DNA of 64,000 nt from Phycisphaerales bacterium (GTDB lineage: Bacteria; Planctomycetota; Phycisphaerae; Phycisphaerales; UBA1924), in assembly GCA_017642965.1 (NCBI GenBank), contig JAEPOJ010000016.1:1-64000 (forward strand). Reading direction: 5' to 3'. Positions within the stretch are counted from its first letter, which is position 1; every line of letters begins with the position of its first letter. The position numbers and the translations under genes are program-made. Of this stretch, positions 18,838 to 26,403 are shown piece after piece. The notes beneath the pieces are model-generated. The model saw only the letters and a list, made by a program, of their open reading frames with translations. It ran no database searches and was not told the DNA's origin.

Positions 18838-19410
18838 CTACCTTCGAGCGACTGACACGAGCATCTGAGTCGGATTCAGATGATCCAAATACTCGATCGT
18901 CGTCAACAGCGATCGATGCCCTAGCTGACGCTTGATCACTGCGATGTCGACACCCTCAGCACGCAGCTCGCTCGCGTGCGTGTGCCGTAAACCGTGAGCA
19001 TGCACGCGTTTGTGGATCCCTGCCGCTCGCGCCAGCTCCGGAAACTTCCGTCGCAAGTACCCCTGATTCAGCGGCAATCCGCTCCGCGTCATGAACAGCA
19101 CTTCTCCATTTGAGTACTCCATGCTACGGTGCTCATGCATCCAGCCTCCGAGCGTTTCAAGCCCGATGCGATCTATCCCCACTGTCCGCGATCGTCCGCC
19201 CTTGCCGTGCAGCACCCTGATCGCCCCCCGGTCCAGATCAATATCGCAAGGCCGCAGTGCCAGCGCCTCAGAGATGCGCAGCCCCGTCCGCCACAGCAGC
19301 ACGATCAGGGCGTAGTTCCGCCGATCGGTCCATTTCTCCTTCCCGCATGCTTCAAGCAGCGCCTCGATCTCGCGGCGCGTGAGCACCTCCGCCGGGTATC
19401 GCTTCTTCAT
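18838..19410 (-). CDS. Minimal tyrosine recombinase/integrase (catalytic domain only)
   Basis: The start at 19410 is set by GGGAG 9 nt upstream. At 190 residues the protein consists almost entirely of the catalytic domain: Arg in TGLRISEAL, Lys in GKGGRSR, the HxxR box in HGLRHTHAS, His in LGHRS and the nucleophile Tyr in TTIEYLDH. The usual N-terminal core-binding domain is absent, so the enzyme is unusually short. All catalytic residues are intact, unlike the decayed copy at 2998-3505. It ends 27 nt from the copper island and probably moves the element to its right. Confidence 0.9.
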   Translation of the reverse strand: MKKRYPAEVLTRREIEALLEACGKEKWTDRRNYALIVLLWRTGLRISEALALRPCDIDLDRGAIRVLHGKGGRSRTVGIDRIGLETLGGWMHEHRSMEYSNGEVLFMTRSGLPLNQGYLRRKFPELARAAGIHKRVHAHGLRHTHASELRAEGVDIAVIKRQLGHRSLLTTIEYLDHLNPTQMLVSVARR

Positions 19411-19423
19411 CTTGCACTCTCCC

Positions 19424-19456
19424 ATGGATACGGATTGTCCGTAAAGTCGTATCCAT
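19424..19456. repeat. Perfect palindrome upstream of the recombinase gene
   Basis: A 9-bp perfect inverted repeat, ATGGATACG and CGTATCCAT, is separated by 15 nt; an inner CGGA-ttg-TCCG repeat is also present. The site lies 14 nt upstream of the recombinase start. Its size suits an autoregulatory operator or a recombinase core site. A mildly degraded copy precedes the decayed recombinase (3515-3547). Confidence 0.6.
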
Positions 19457-19485
19457 CGAGAGATACCTCGAGTCGCGAGCATGGA

Positions 19486-19716
19486 TCAAGCGCTCTCCTC
19501 CTGTTTTCCCCTACGCTCCCACCCCTCGGGCGGCGTGCCGCGGATGATGCGCACCACGTACCACTCGCGGCCGCAGCGACGGCACGGCTCGGGGAGCGGC
19601 TCGTCCTCCCCGAGGAGCAACTTCACGCGCGTCTTGCCGCCGCAGACCTTGCACGCGCCCTCCTTCCGCACGCTCTTCTCCAGTGTGCCTACGCGCATTT
19701 TCAAACGCCCGCTCAC
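19486..19716 (-). CDS. Small zinc-ribbon protein
   Basis: This 76-residue protein starts with GTG, overlapping the stop of the upstream gene (GTGA), so translation is coupled. Two CxxCG knuckles, CKVCGG and CRRCGR, are separated by 20 residues and form a classic zinc ribbon. Basic residues at both ends suggest nucleic-acid or protein binding. Similar small proteins often lie between integrase and replication genes in mobile elements. The function is unknown. Confidence 0.7.
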   Translation of the reverse strand: MSGRLKMRVGTLEKSVRKEGACKVCGGKTRVKLLLGEDEPLPEPCRRCGREWYVVRIIRGTPPEGWERRGKQEESA

Positions 19717-20111
19717 TGCTGCTCCTCTGACACGGCGTGCTCAAGCTTCACTATGCGCTCCGCCAGGTCATCAAGCTCGATACTCTCGCGCGCAAACTTG
19801 AGCACGTTCGTCGCCGCCGATACACGCGAGGAGTCGCGGGCCTTCGGGTCGTGCATGATCCGCAGGAGCGTCGCGACCGCCGCGGCCGCGGAGCGCTGGG
19901 TCAGCCCGATCGCCTGCGCGAACGCCTCCCGCCGCGCGTCGCGGTACGCCTGGCCGAACAGCTCCTGCCGCATCCAGCGGTGCAGGGTCCGCTCGCCCAC
20001 GCCGGCCTTCTTCGCGGCCGCAGCGATCGAGGGCTCGCTGAGCAGCGCGAAGATCGACTGCTGCTGCTGGTGATTGAGCTTCTCGAGGCCCGTGACGTCC
20101 GGGTCAGCCAT
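19713..20111 (-). CDS. Helix-turn-helix protein resembling phage terminase small subunit
   Basis: The 132 residues hold an N-terminal HTH (EPSIAAAAKKAGVGERTLHR, about 26-45) followed by a long charged helix (YRDARREAFAQAIGLTQRSA) and a helical C-terminus with a DP-AR-S-R-VSAA pattern. This layout is found in phBC6A51-type and terminase-small-subunit-like proteins of phages and satellites. No large terminase or capsid gene is in the window, so it might serve packaging by a helper phage or act as a regulator. Only the HTH is certain. Confidence 0.6.
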   Translation of the reverse strand: MADPDVTGLEKLNHQQQQSIFALLSEPSIAAAAKKAGVGERTLHRWMRQELFGQAYRDARREAFAQAIGLTQRSAAAAVATLLRIMHDPKARDSSRVSAATNVLKFARESIELDDLAERIVKLEHAVSEEQQ

Positions 20112-20238
20112 GACCGCCCCCTTCCTGCGAATATGCAGATTCTCCGCGAATCACCCCAGATCCGCCTTGCAATGCGGCGTGAGATCGGCCTTCATGTGAC
20201 ACACGCGGGGGCGATGCCCGCCCCCCGAGGAGAACACG

Positions 20239-20511
20239 ATGAACGAACGCGCCAAAGAACTCGCCATGGAGACCTACTGCCGACGCGCCGCGGACAATGC
20301 CGCGCTGATCCGCCTGCTCAGCGACGGGCTCCTGGCGCACGCCGAAGCCACCAGCACCGATCGCGTGAACTGGGACCGGACGGGCGACATCGGCCACGTC
20401 CGCAACGAACTGATCGAGACGCTGATGTTTATCAGCGGGCGAGACCGGCTCGATATCGAGCAGCACCTCGACCAAACCCGGGAACTTCCCGATGACCAAG
20501 CCACCCACTAA
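20239..20511 (+). CDS. Small hypothetical protein of the mobile element
   Basis: The protein is 90 residues long with a strong ribosome site (GAGGAG, 6 nt before the ATG). It is acidic and mostly helical, without a recognised domain. It diverges from the HTH gene and is directly followed by its own terminator. Confidence 0.6.
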   Translation: MNERAKELAMETYCRRAADNAALIRLLSDGLLAHAEATSTDRVNWDRTGDIGHVRNELIETLMFISGRDRLDIEQHLDQTRELPDDQATH

Positions 20512-20538
20512 GGCCCGCGTGTTGCGGGCTTTGTTTTT
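20512..20538 (+). terminator. Rho-independent terminator after the small ORF
   Basis: The stem GCCCGC paired with GCGGGC around GTGTT is followed by ttTGTTTTT, starting right after the stop codon at 20509-20511. Confidence 0.75.
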
Positions 20539-20562
20539 CAATGCCCTGAAAGGAGCACCGAG

Positions 20563-20964
20563 ATGACGACCACCAAGAAGACGACCAAGAAGACCGCCGC
20601 CAAGAAAACCCCGCCCAAGCGGGCCGTGTCCCCCGCCTCCCGCAAAGCGGCGAAGAAGGCGGCCACGCCCCCCGCCGACGCGCCCAACGCCACACAAGCC
20701 AACGTGGTCCGCCGCCCGCCCAAGGAGCCCAAGGCCAGCGCAATGCAGGCCGCGGTGATCGTCCTGGGCGACGCCCCGCCCGAGGGGATGAGCGCCAAGC
20801 AGATGATCGAGGTCATGGCCGAGCGAAAGCTCTGGACGAGCCCCGGCGGGAAAACCCCGGAGGCCAGCCTCTACGCCAGCATCATCCGCGAGATCGCCAA
20901 GAAGGGAGAGGGAGCGCGGTTCAGGAAGGTGAGCCGGGGGCGGTTCGTGCTCAACGACAACTGA
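20563..20964 (+). CDS. HARE-HTH domain protein with basic Lys/Ala tail
   Basis: A GGAG site lies 8 nt before the ATG. Residues 1-40 are a histone-H1-like basic tail (repeats of TKK, AAKK and PPKR). Residues about 58-130 match the HARE-HTH winged-helix fold (AAVIVLGDAPPEGMSAKQMI, then SLYASIIREI and FRKVSRGRFVL). This domain is linked to DNA-modifying enzymes and restriction proteins and is thought to sense DNA modification. In this element it accompanies a DNA methylase. Confidence 0.8.
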   Translation: MTTTKKTTKKTAAKKTPPKRAVSPASRKAAKKAATPPADAPNATQANVVRRPPKEPKASAMQAAVIVLGDAPPEGMSAKQMIEVMAERKLWTSPGGKTPEASLYASIIREIAKKGEGARFRKVSRGRFVLNDN

Positions 20965-20988
20965 TTGATCATGTACCATGCACCCAGC

Positions 20989-21408
20989 ATGGATCAGTAC
21001 ACGATCACCAAGTGGACCCCGTGGGACGAGCGCCTTGGCATCCAGGGCATCGGGCTCCCCGGGGTCTACCTGCTCGCTCACTTCACGAACACACCTCCAC
21101 CTAAGGTCGACCCCACCGATCCCGCGATCGTGTACATCGGTGAGACCTGCCGCTCGCTTCGTGGGCGATGGGGAAACTTTCACAGGGCGATCACAGGAGC
21201 CTCGCGGGGACACTCTGGCGGGCTGACTTACCACGCGTCGTTCTGCTCGGAGGACCCCGAGTCGTACAAACGGCAACTTTATGTCGTGGCAGCACCGGTC
21301 GAGCTTGATGAGCCCCACCGCTCCGCATTGATCCGCCACGTTGAACGTCGGATGCTCTGGGACTTTGTGCAGCGCCACGGCCGCTACCCCACGTGCAACT
21401 CGAAGTAA
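20989..21408 (+). CDS. GIY-YIG-like nuclease domain protein
   Basis: The start is uncertain: ATG at 20989 (MDQYTITKW) is chosen, with 20971 as an alternative, and neither has a good ribosome site. The 139 residues contain GVYLL and VYIGETCRSLRGRW, the paired GIY/YIG strands followed by the conserved Arg, as in small GIY-YIG nucleases. The usual C-terminal Glu is not assigned with certainty. It could nick DNA for transfer or act against competitors. It converges with the methylase gene. Confidence 0.65.
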   Translation: MDQYTITKWTPWDERLGIQGIGLPGVYLLAHFTNTPPPKVDPTDPAIVYIGETCRSLRGRWGNFHRAITGASRGHSGGLTYHASFCSEDPESYKRQLYVVAAPVELDEPHRSALIRHVERRMLWDFVQRHGRYPTCNSK

Positions 21409-21413
21409 CGCAT

Positions 21414-22736
21414 TCATGCCCCCTCCTCCCGCTCCGCCTTCTTCCCTGTGAGATTCTCCCACCGCGTCACGATCACATCGCAGTACGCCGGGTCGATCTC
21501 CATCAGCAGGGCGCTCCGCCCCATCTGCTCGGCCGCGATCAGCGTCGAGCCGCTTCCCCCAAACAGGTCCAGCACCCGCTCGCCCCGCTTCGTCGAGTAC
21601 TCCATCGCCCGCGCCGCCAGCTCCACCGGCTTCTCCGTCAGGTGCACCATGCTCTGCGGGCTTACCTTCTTGACCGGCCACACGTCGGGGACGTTGTTGG
21701 GCCCGTAGAACTTGTGCGCCGCGCCCTCCCTCCAGCCGTAGAAGCACCACTCGTGGTCGCCCATGAAGTCCTTGCGGCCCAGCACCGGGTGCAGCTTGTG
21801 CCAGATGATCGCCTGGCTGAAGTACAGCCCGCACTCGGCGAACGCCCCCGGGTAGTTGGCGATGTTCGCGTAGCCGCCCCAGCAGTAGAACGCCCGCCCC
21901 GGCTCCAGGACGCGGGACGCGTTGCCAAACCACGCCCGCAGCATGCCCGCGAACTCCTCGTCGCCCACGAAGTCGTTGGCGAGCGGGCGGTCCTTGGCCC
22001 GCAGTTTCTTGGTGGTCGGCTTCCCCTTTTCCGGGTGGCGGGCCAGGTCCCGCTGCTGCATGTGGGTCGTCGCCCTGGTCGCGCTGGCCGGGAACGTCGA
22101 GAGCCCGGCGCTGATCGCGTTGTTGGATCGCGGCTCGACGGCCACGTTGTAGGGCGGGTCGGTGTTGAGCAGCTGCACGGGCTTGGAGTCGCAGAGCCGG
22201 TCCACGTCCGACGCGCTGGAGCTGTCCCCGCAGAGCAGCCGGTGATCGCCCAGGATCCAGAGATCTCCGGGCTTGGCGACCGGGTCGTCGGGCGCTTCGG
22301 GGACCGCGTCCGGGTCCGTCTCGATCCCGCCTTGAACTGTCGAGAGATCCGCGAGCTGCCCGTCATCGAATCCGAACGCCGCCAGCTCGGAGATGCTGTA
22401 GCCCAGCTCGCACAGTGCCTCGAGCTCGATCTCCAGCAGGCCGCGGTCCCACTGCGAGAGCTCGGCCGTGCGGTTGTCGGCGAGGCGGTACGCGCGGACC
22501 TGCTCGGGCGTGAGCTCCTTGGCGACGTGCACAGGCACGGTGTCGAGCGCCAGCTGCTGGGCTGCTTTGTAGCGGGTGTGCCCGCAGACGATGATCCCGT
22601 CCCCGTCCACCACGATCGGCTGGCGGAACCCGAAATCGCTGATCGACTTGGCCACCGCGTCCACCGCGGCGTCGTTGTCGCGTGGGTTGGCCTCGTAGGG
22701 GTGGATCGCCCCGATGGCCTTCATTTCAATCTTCAT
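21414..22736 (-). CDS. ParB-like domain fused to a site-specific DNA methyltransferase
   Basis: The start at 22736 is set by GGAG 8 nt upstream. Residues 1-95 form a ParB/sulfiredoxin-type domain (IHPYEANPRDN, GFRQPIVVDGDGIIVCGHTR). The rest is an N4-cytosine/N6-adenine methyltransferase of the beta type: motif IV TDPPYN (about 191) comes before motif I DLFGGSGST (about 392). Such fusions are common on phages and integrative elements, where the methylase protects element DNA. No matching restriction gene lies beside it. Confidence 0.9.
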   Translation of the reverse strand: MKIEMKAIGAIHPYEANPRDNDAAVDAVAKSISDFGFRQPIVVDGDGIIVCGHTRYKAAQQLALDTVPVHVAKELTPEQVRAYRLADNRTAELSQWDRGLLEIELEALCELGYSISELAAFGFDDGQLADLSTVQGGIETDPDAVPEAPDDPVAKPGDLWILGDHRLLCGDSSSASDVDRLCDSKPVQLLNTDPPYNVAVEPRSNNAISAGLSTFPASATRATTHMQQRDLARHPEKGKPTTKKLRAKDRPLANDFVGDEEFAGMLRAWFGNASRVLEPGRAFYCWGGYANIANYPGAFAECGLYFSQAIIWHKLHPVLGRKDFMGDHEWCFYGWREGAAHKFYGPNNVPDVWPVKKVSPQSMVHLTEKPVELAARAMEYSTKRGERVLDLFGGSGSTLIAAEQMGRSALLMEIDPAYCDVIVTRWENLTGKKAEREEGA

Positions 22737-22770
22737 CCGTGAATCTCCTGATGGTGTGTGCTGTCCGAGC

Positions 22771-22960
22771 GTGACACGTGACACTCCGTGACGCGGTTCT
22801 GCACATAAGCGCCTATGCGCGCGCGTGTAGTGTCAACTCCCGGATCTGTGTCACGTGTGTCACGCATTGCGATAAGTGCCGGTAGAAGCGGGGCTTTCGG
22901 CGTGACGCGCCCCGATTTTGGAGCGTCACCGAGTGTCACAAACCGGCAGAGTGTGTCACG
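22771..22960. repeat. Cluster of GTGTCAC/GTGACAC motifs, iteron-like
   Basis: GTGTCACG occurs at 22848, 22857 and 22953, GTGTCAC at 22933, GTGACAC at 22771 and 22778, and partial forms (gtgacg, cgtcac) at about 22788, 22900 and 22924. The copies at 22848 and 22857 are 9 nt apart. The cluster fills the gap between the primase-helicase and the methylase and touches the primase stop codon. It may be a replication origin or an operator of the methylase. Confidence 0.55.
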
Positions 22961-25184
22961 CATCGCTCGCCTCCTCGCTGTTTGAAAGTTCAAGGCCCAC
23001 CCATACACGCCCGGAATGCAGCCTCTTCTCGGTGAAACCGGACCGTTTGACGCGGGCTCCGAAGTCGTTCTTCTTCAGCGGCTCCTCGGCACTGCCCTCG
23101 CACCACTTCGAGTACGCCTCGTGCAGATCGCCCTTTAACACGAACACGCCATCCGCTTGATCGCAGCACTCCTCGATGAACCGCCCCACCGTATCGCTCT
23201 CGGTGCGGTACGAGCTCGTCGCGTGCATCACCGCGTCCGGTGGGCACAGCCCCCGCTTCTGCCACTCCAGGCAGCCACGCACCATCCACGCGAGGATCGC
23301 CCCCGACTCGCCCTTAAGCTTTTCGAGGAGCTTGGGATCTCGCTGCGCCTCGGGGATCGTGACCCGGAACGGGATCAGGTGGATGCGACGCCAGATGCCG
23401 TGGTCCACGCCGCTGATCTCGGGCTTGTGGTTCCCGTAGAGCAGCAGCTTAAACATCGGGTCAAACTCCACCGGGTCCTGGCGCAGCCCGCGGCTGGTCA
23501 GCCGGTCGCCGCCGGTCAGGTCCTTGATCCGCGCCTCCGCAAACTTCTGCCCTTCCTCAAGCTCGCTCGAGGTGGCCAGCCGAGCCCCGATCAGCGTCGA
23601 GAGGAACGGCGAGGGCCCTTCCCCCGCCGATCGATCACTCCGCGACAGGATCTGGGCCGGGATCTTGCGCGCGTACTCGCCGAGTACATGCTGGAGGACC
23701 GATGCGAACACCGACTTGCCGTTGCACCCGTCGCCGTGCATGAAGAACAGGCACTGCTCGCTGACCTCACCGGTGAGCAGGTAGCCGCACACACGCCGGA
23801 TGTAGGCGATAAGCTGCTCGTCGCCCGCGAAGACGGTGCTGAGGAACCGCTGCCAGATCGGGCACGCGCCGTCTTTGGTCAGACGCACCGGCGAGATCCG
23901 GCTGAGCAGTTGCGATCTGTTGTGCGTATGCTGCCTGCCCGTGCGGAGATCGATCGTCCCGCTCTGGCAGTTGAAGAGCATCGGATCGGCGTCAAAGTCC
24001 GTCGGCGAAACCGACATACTCGTGCCCGATCGCGCCAGGAACAGGATCTCCTCGATACCCCGCTTGGTGCATGTGAACCTGCGGTGCTTGGGGTCCGTGA
24101 TCTCTTCCGCCGAGAGCTGCGCCATCGCTTCAGCGCGGAGCGGATCGCATGACCACCGGTTGGTGTCCCACACGAACCACCGCTTGGTCACCCCGCAGTA
24201 CTTCGCGTCATGCCCGAACATCGACACGAACCGCTTGGCGTTGCCCATGCCGGTGGGTTCGAAGTCCTCAGCATGAGCCCAGTTACTCCCCGCCCCGGAT
24301 CTGCTGCTCGGTGCTGAACTGGACTTGGACCGGCCCGCGTCGTAGCCGCTGGCGAAGGTTTTCTCGGCCTCCGATGGCCCAAGCCCGCACAACCTTGAGG
24401 CGCGGAGACACATATTTGAGGCGGCTTGGCGATCGACGCCCTTCTGGCCGAGCTCCAGTGCCGCGACATTGAGTGCGTCATTCCGGCCCGGCTGTGTCAC
24501 CTCGCCGCGTAAAAAACGCAGCGTCTTGCTGGTGACATATACCGGAGGAGGATCAGGGAGGGAACTGATCTGAGCCGACTCAATCGTCCCGCTTTGGTAG
24601 GTATCGCCGCCATCGGCGTTCGGCTCGCCCGGCATCCAGACCTGCGTCAGTTTCTTGGTCTTCGGGAACAGCTCGGGCTGATCTTTACTGTTGAACCCCC
24701 ATGCTTTCAACCACGCCACAAACCGCTCCACAGGGATCGGATCACACAGCTCAAAGAACGCATGCAATCCCTTGCCACCCTTTGATGTGAAGACCACCGG
24801 CCGCGCACCGAGAAAACGACAGACCCATTCCAGGTGGTGAAGGTTGCCGCCATCATCCGCGTGATCGTCCAGATCGAGGCAGCACACACGGACTATGTCG
24901 TCCCGGTGCAGCACCAGCCCGAGTCGGGTCGAGCCGGCGATCGTGTACGGTGTGCCCCTCTGGGTGTGGGTCGCGAAACGCTCCTCTTGCAGCGTGCCCG
25001 CCGCAAACGCATTGATGGCTCGCTCTGCGCCAGCTTGATCATGCAGCCAGCCTGCACGCTGCTGCCCCGATGAATCGGGGTACATCAGCGCGATATGGCC
25101 GTGGTCACAATGCGGCCACAGCCAGCGTAGGAGTCCCTCACGCGACACCCCTTCGTCCGTGCTGGACTCCCGATCACCCGGCAC
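22956..25184 (-). CDS. P4-type primase-helicase
   Basis: The 742-residue protein joins a primase-polymerase-like N-terminal part (metal motif CLDLDDH about 105, then FTSKGGKGLHAFFE) to a superfamily 3 helicase of the phage/plasmid primase P4/D5 type: Walker A GDGCNGKS (about 485), then LATSSELEEG and the segment KLLLYGNHKP...IWRRIHLIPF. Together they can prime and unwind DNA for autonomous replication of the element. It overlaps the upstream 106-residue gene by 11 nt. The AEP-type assignment of the N-terminus is less certain than the helicase. Confidence 0.88.
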   Translation of the reverse strand: MPGDRESSTDEGVSREGLLRWLWPHCDHGHIALMYPDSSGQQRAGWLHDQAGAERAINAFAAGTLQEERFATHTQRGTPYTIAGSTRLGLVLHRDDIVRVCCLDLDDHADDGGNLHHLEWVCRFLGARPVVFTSKGGKGLHAFFELCDPIPVERFVAWLKAWGFNSKDQPELFPKTKKLTQVWMPGEPNADGGDTYQSGTIESAQISSLPDPPPVYVTSKTLRFLRGEVTQPGRNDALNVAALELGQKGVDRQAASNMCLRASRLCGLGPSEAEKTFASGYDAGRSKSSSAPSSRSGAGSNWAHAEDFEPTGMGNAKRFVSMFGHDAKYCGVTKRWFVWDTNRWSCDPLRAEAMAQLSAEEITDPKHRRFTCTKRGIEEILFLARSGTSMSVSPTDFDADPMLFNCQSGTIDLRTGRQHTHNRSQLLSRISPVRLTKDGACPIWQRFLSTVFAGDEQLIAYIRRVCGYLLTGEVSEQCLFFMHGDGCNGKSVFASVLQHVLGEYARKIPAQILSRSDRSAGEGPSPFLSTLIGARLATSSELEEGQKFAEARIKDLTGGDRLTSRGLRQDPVEFDPMFKLLLYGNHKPEISGVDHGIWRRIHLIPFRVTIPEAQRDPKLLEKLKGESGAILAWMVRGCLEWQKRGLCPPDAVMHATSSYRTESDTVGRFIEECCDQADGVFVLKGDLHEAYSKWCEGSAEEPLKKNDFGARVKRSGFTEKRLHSGRVWVGLELSNSEEASDA

Positions 25185-25494
25185 AGCCGTACTGCTTCCA
25201 CTCGGCGACCTGGGATACGTCCTTGTCGAACGCGGGGCAGGCCGTGAAGCTCTCAGCCCCGATCTCGTACTCCAGCAGGGCCGTGAAGATCCGCAGCAGC
25301 GTCCTCCCCGCCTTGCTCGTCGCGTCGATCAGCAGCCGGTACCGCTCGTCGTCGTGCCAGCTGAAGACCTCCATCCGCATCGCGACACCGCTGTGCAGCC
25401 CCGAGGTCGCCACGCGGGCCGTGGGCTCGAGGGACTTGGCCAGCTCGTAGTCGTCCGGGCCAGAGAAATAGACGGCGTACACGGTTGTGCTCAT
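25174..25494 (-). CDS. Hypothetical protein coupled to the primase
   Basis: The start at 25494 follows GGAG with 8-nt spacing; a longer frame upstream runs through a repeat and is rejected. The 106 residues (MSTTVYAVYFSGPDDYEL...) have an alpha/beta pattern with no known domain. It overlaps the primase start and may be an accessory replication protein. Confidence 0.55.
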   Translation of the reverse strand: MSTTVYAVYFSGPDDYELAKSLEPTARVATSGLHSGVAMRMEVFSWHDDERYRLLIDATSKAGRTLLRIFTALLEYEIGAESFTACPAFDKDVSQVAEWKQYGCAG

Positions 25495-25552
25495 GTAGTG
25501 GACTCCCGAAAACGGAGAACGCCCCCGCCGCGCCACAAGCGGGCGGGGGACG

Positions 25553-25609
25553 CCTCCATCAAGCACCTATGCGGATTTGGCGCGGCCTGTCCGCTTATTC
25601 AGAAAATGA
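25553..25609. repeat. Direct repeat copy A (other copy at 37818-37874)
   Basis: The first 22 nt, from cctccatcaagc to tatgcgg, are identical at both places, and about 35 further bases are similar (both contain tgtccg). Here the repeat runs into the 3' end of the sigma-like gene and lies upstream of the 106-residue gene. Both copies sit upstream of minus-strand mobile-element operons, which suggests a shared regulatory or recombination site. Confidence 0.7.
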
Positions 25610-26221
25610 ATCCAAATCAGCGCAGGTTTTTGAGACCAGATCGAGCAGGTTCCGGATCTGCCTACGAGACTCATCCAGCGCCTCGCACGCCCGAACCTGC
25701 CCAGCTTCAGCGATGAGCAAGACCGACCTGATCTCTTGGGGTGAGAGCCGTTCAAGACAGGATTCGAGCAAGTCATTCTGCTCTACCATGTCTCGATCGG
25801 GAGCGGCATCGGCAAGTGATTCCATATCCTGGCCATCGCTGAGCTGGCCAGGAGGGAGCCGACCACGCCGTAGACGAAACGCCCGGGCGCGGATCTGCAT
25901 CCTCAGGTACGAGTTCAGTAGCACGTTGACATATCCACCAACGGAACCGCGGTTGGGGTCGTAGTTGCTCTCGTTCTGAATCAGGTAGAGCCGGAGATCC
26001 TGTTTGAGATCCTCCAGATCCGATCGGCTGTGACGGCAGCGTACTTGCAGCGTGTATGCCACAGTATCAATCTGCCTATGCACATCCGGGTTATCGAGAA
26101 TCCAGCCGGGTGGCTTCTCTTCTTCTGAGGTACCTTTGAGTGGCCCCGCCACTCCCTTACCTGCCCTGGGATCAACGATCCTGCCCCAAGGCATCATCCT
26201 GAAAAATCGATCAGAGTGCAT
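25595..26221 (-). CDS. Sigma-70-like factor of the mobile element
   Basis: Start ATG 26221 has a GGAG site. The 208 residues contain a region-2-like segment (DLEDLKQDLRLYLIQ ... GSVGGYVNVLLNSYLRMQIR, about 68-118) and a C-terminal helical region (LSPQEIRSVLLIAEAGQVRA) in the place of region 4, where an HTH is expected but unclear. It is first of the minus-strand set and could direct transcription of the element's own genes. Its upstream side faces the hairpin array. Confidence 0.7.
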   Translation of the reverse strand: MHSDRFFRMMPWGRIVDPRAGKGVAGPLKGTSEEEKPPGWILDNPDVHRQIDTVAYTLQVRCRHSRSDLEDLKQDLRLYLIQNESNYDPNRGSVGGYVNVLLNSYLRMQIRARAFRLRRGRLPPGQLSDGQDMESLADAAPDRDMVEQNDLLESCLERLSPQEIRSVLLIAEAGQVRACEALDESRRQIRNLLDLVSKTCADLDSFSE

Positions 26222-26403
26222 GTTGCATCTCCGTTATTGGTATTGATCGGACGGGTTGTCAGCGCACCGATCGCCCAGCCTCCCCTCTGGCACGAACACG
26301 TGGCAAGAGGGAAGGCGACAGATCGACAGCTGAAACGCGATTCATCGATTTGCGATTTGCGCAGGCATAGCGACCCGCACTGGGTATACGAATATTGAGT
26401 TGT

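Noticed and set aside
20104-21933. A 609-codon open frame on the minus strand.
   Set aside because: It overlaps three plus-strand genes with clear domains or ribosome sites and part of the methylase in another frame; its translation is low-complexity Gly/Arg-rich, typical of GC-rich shadow frames.
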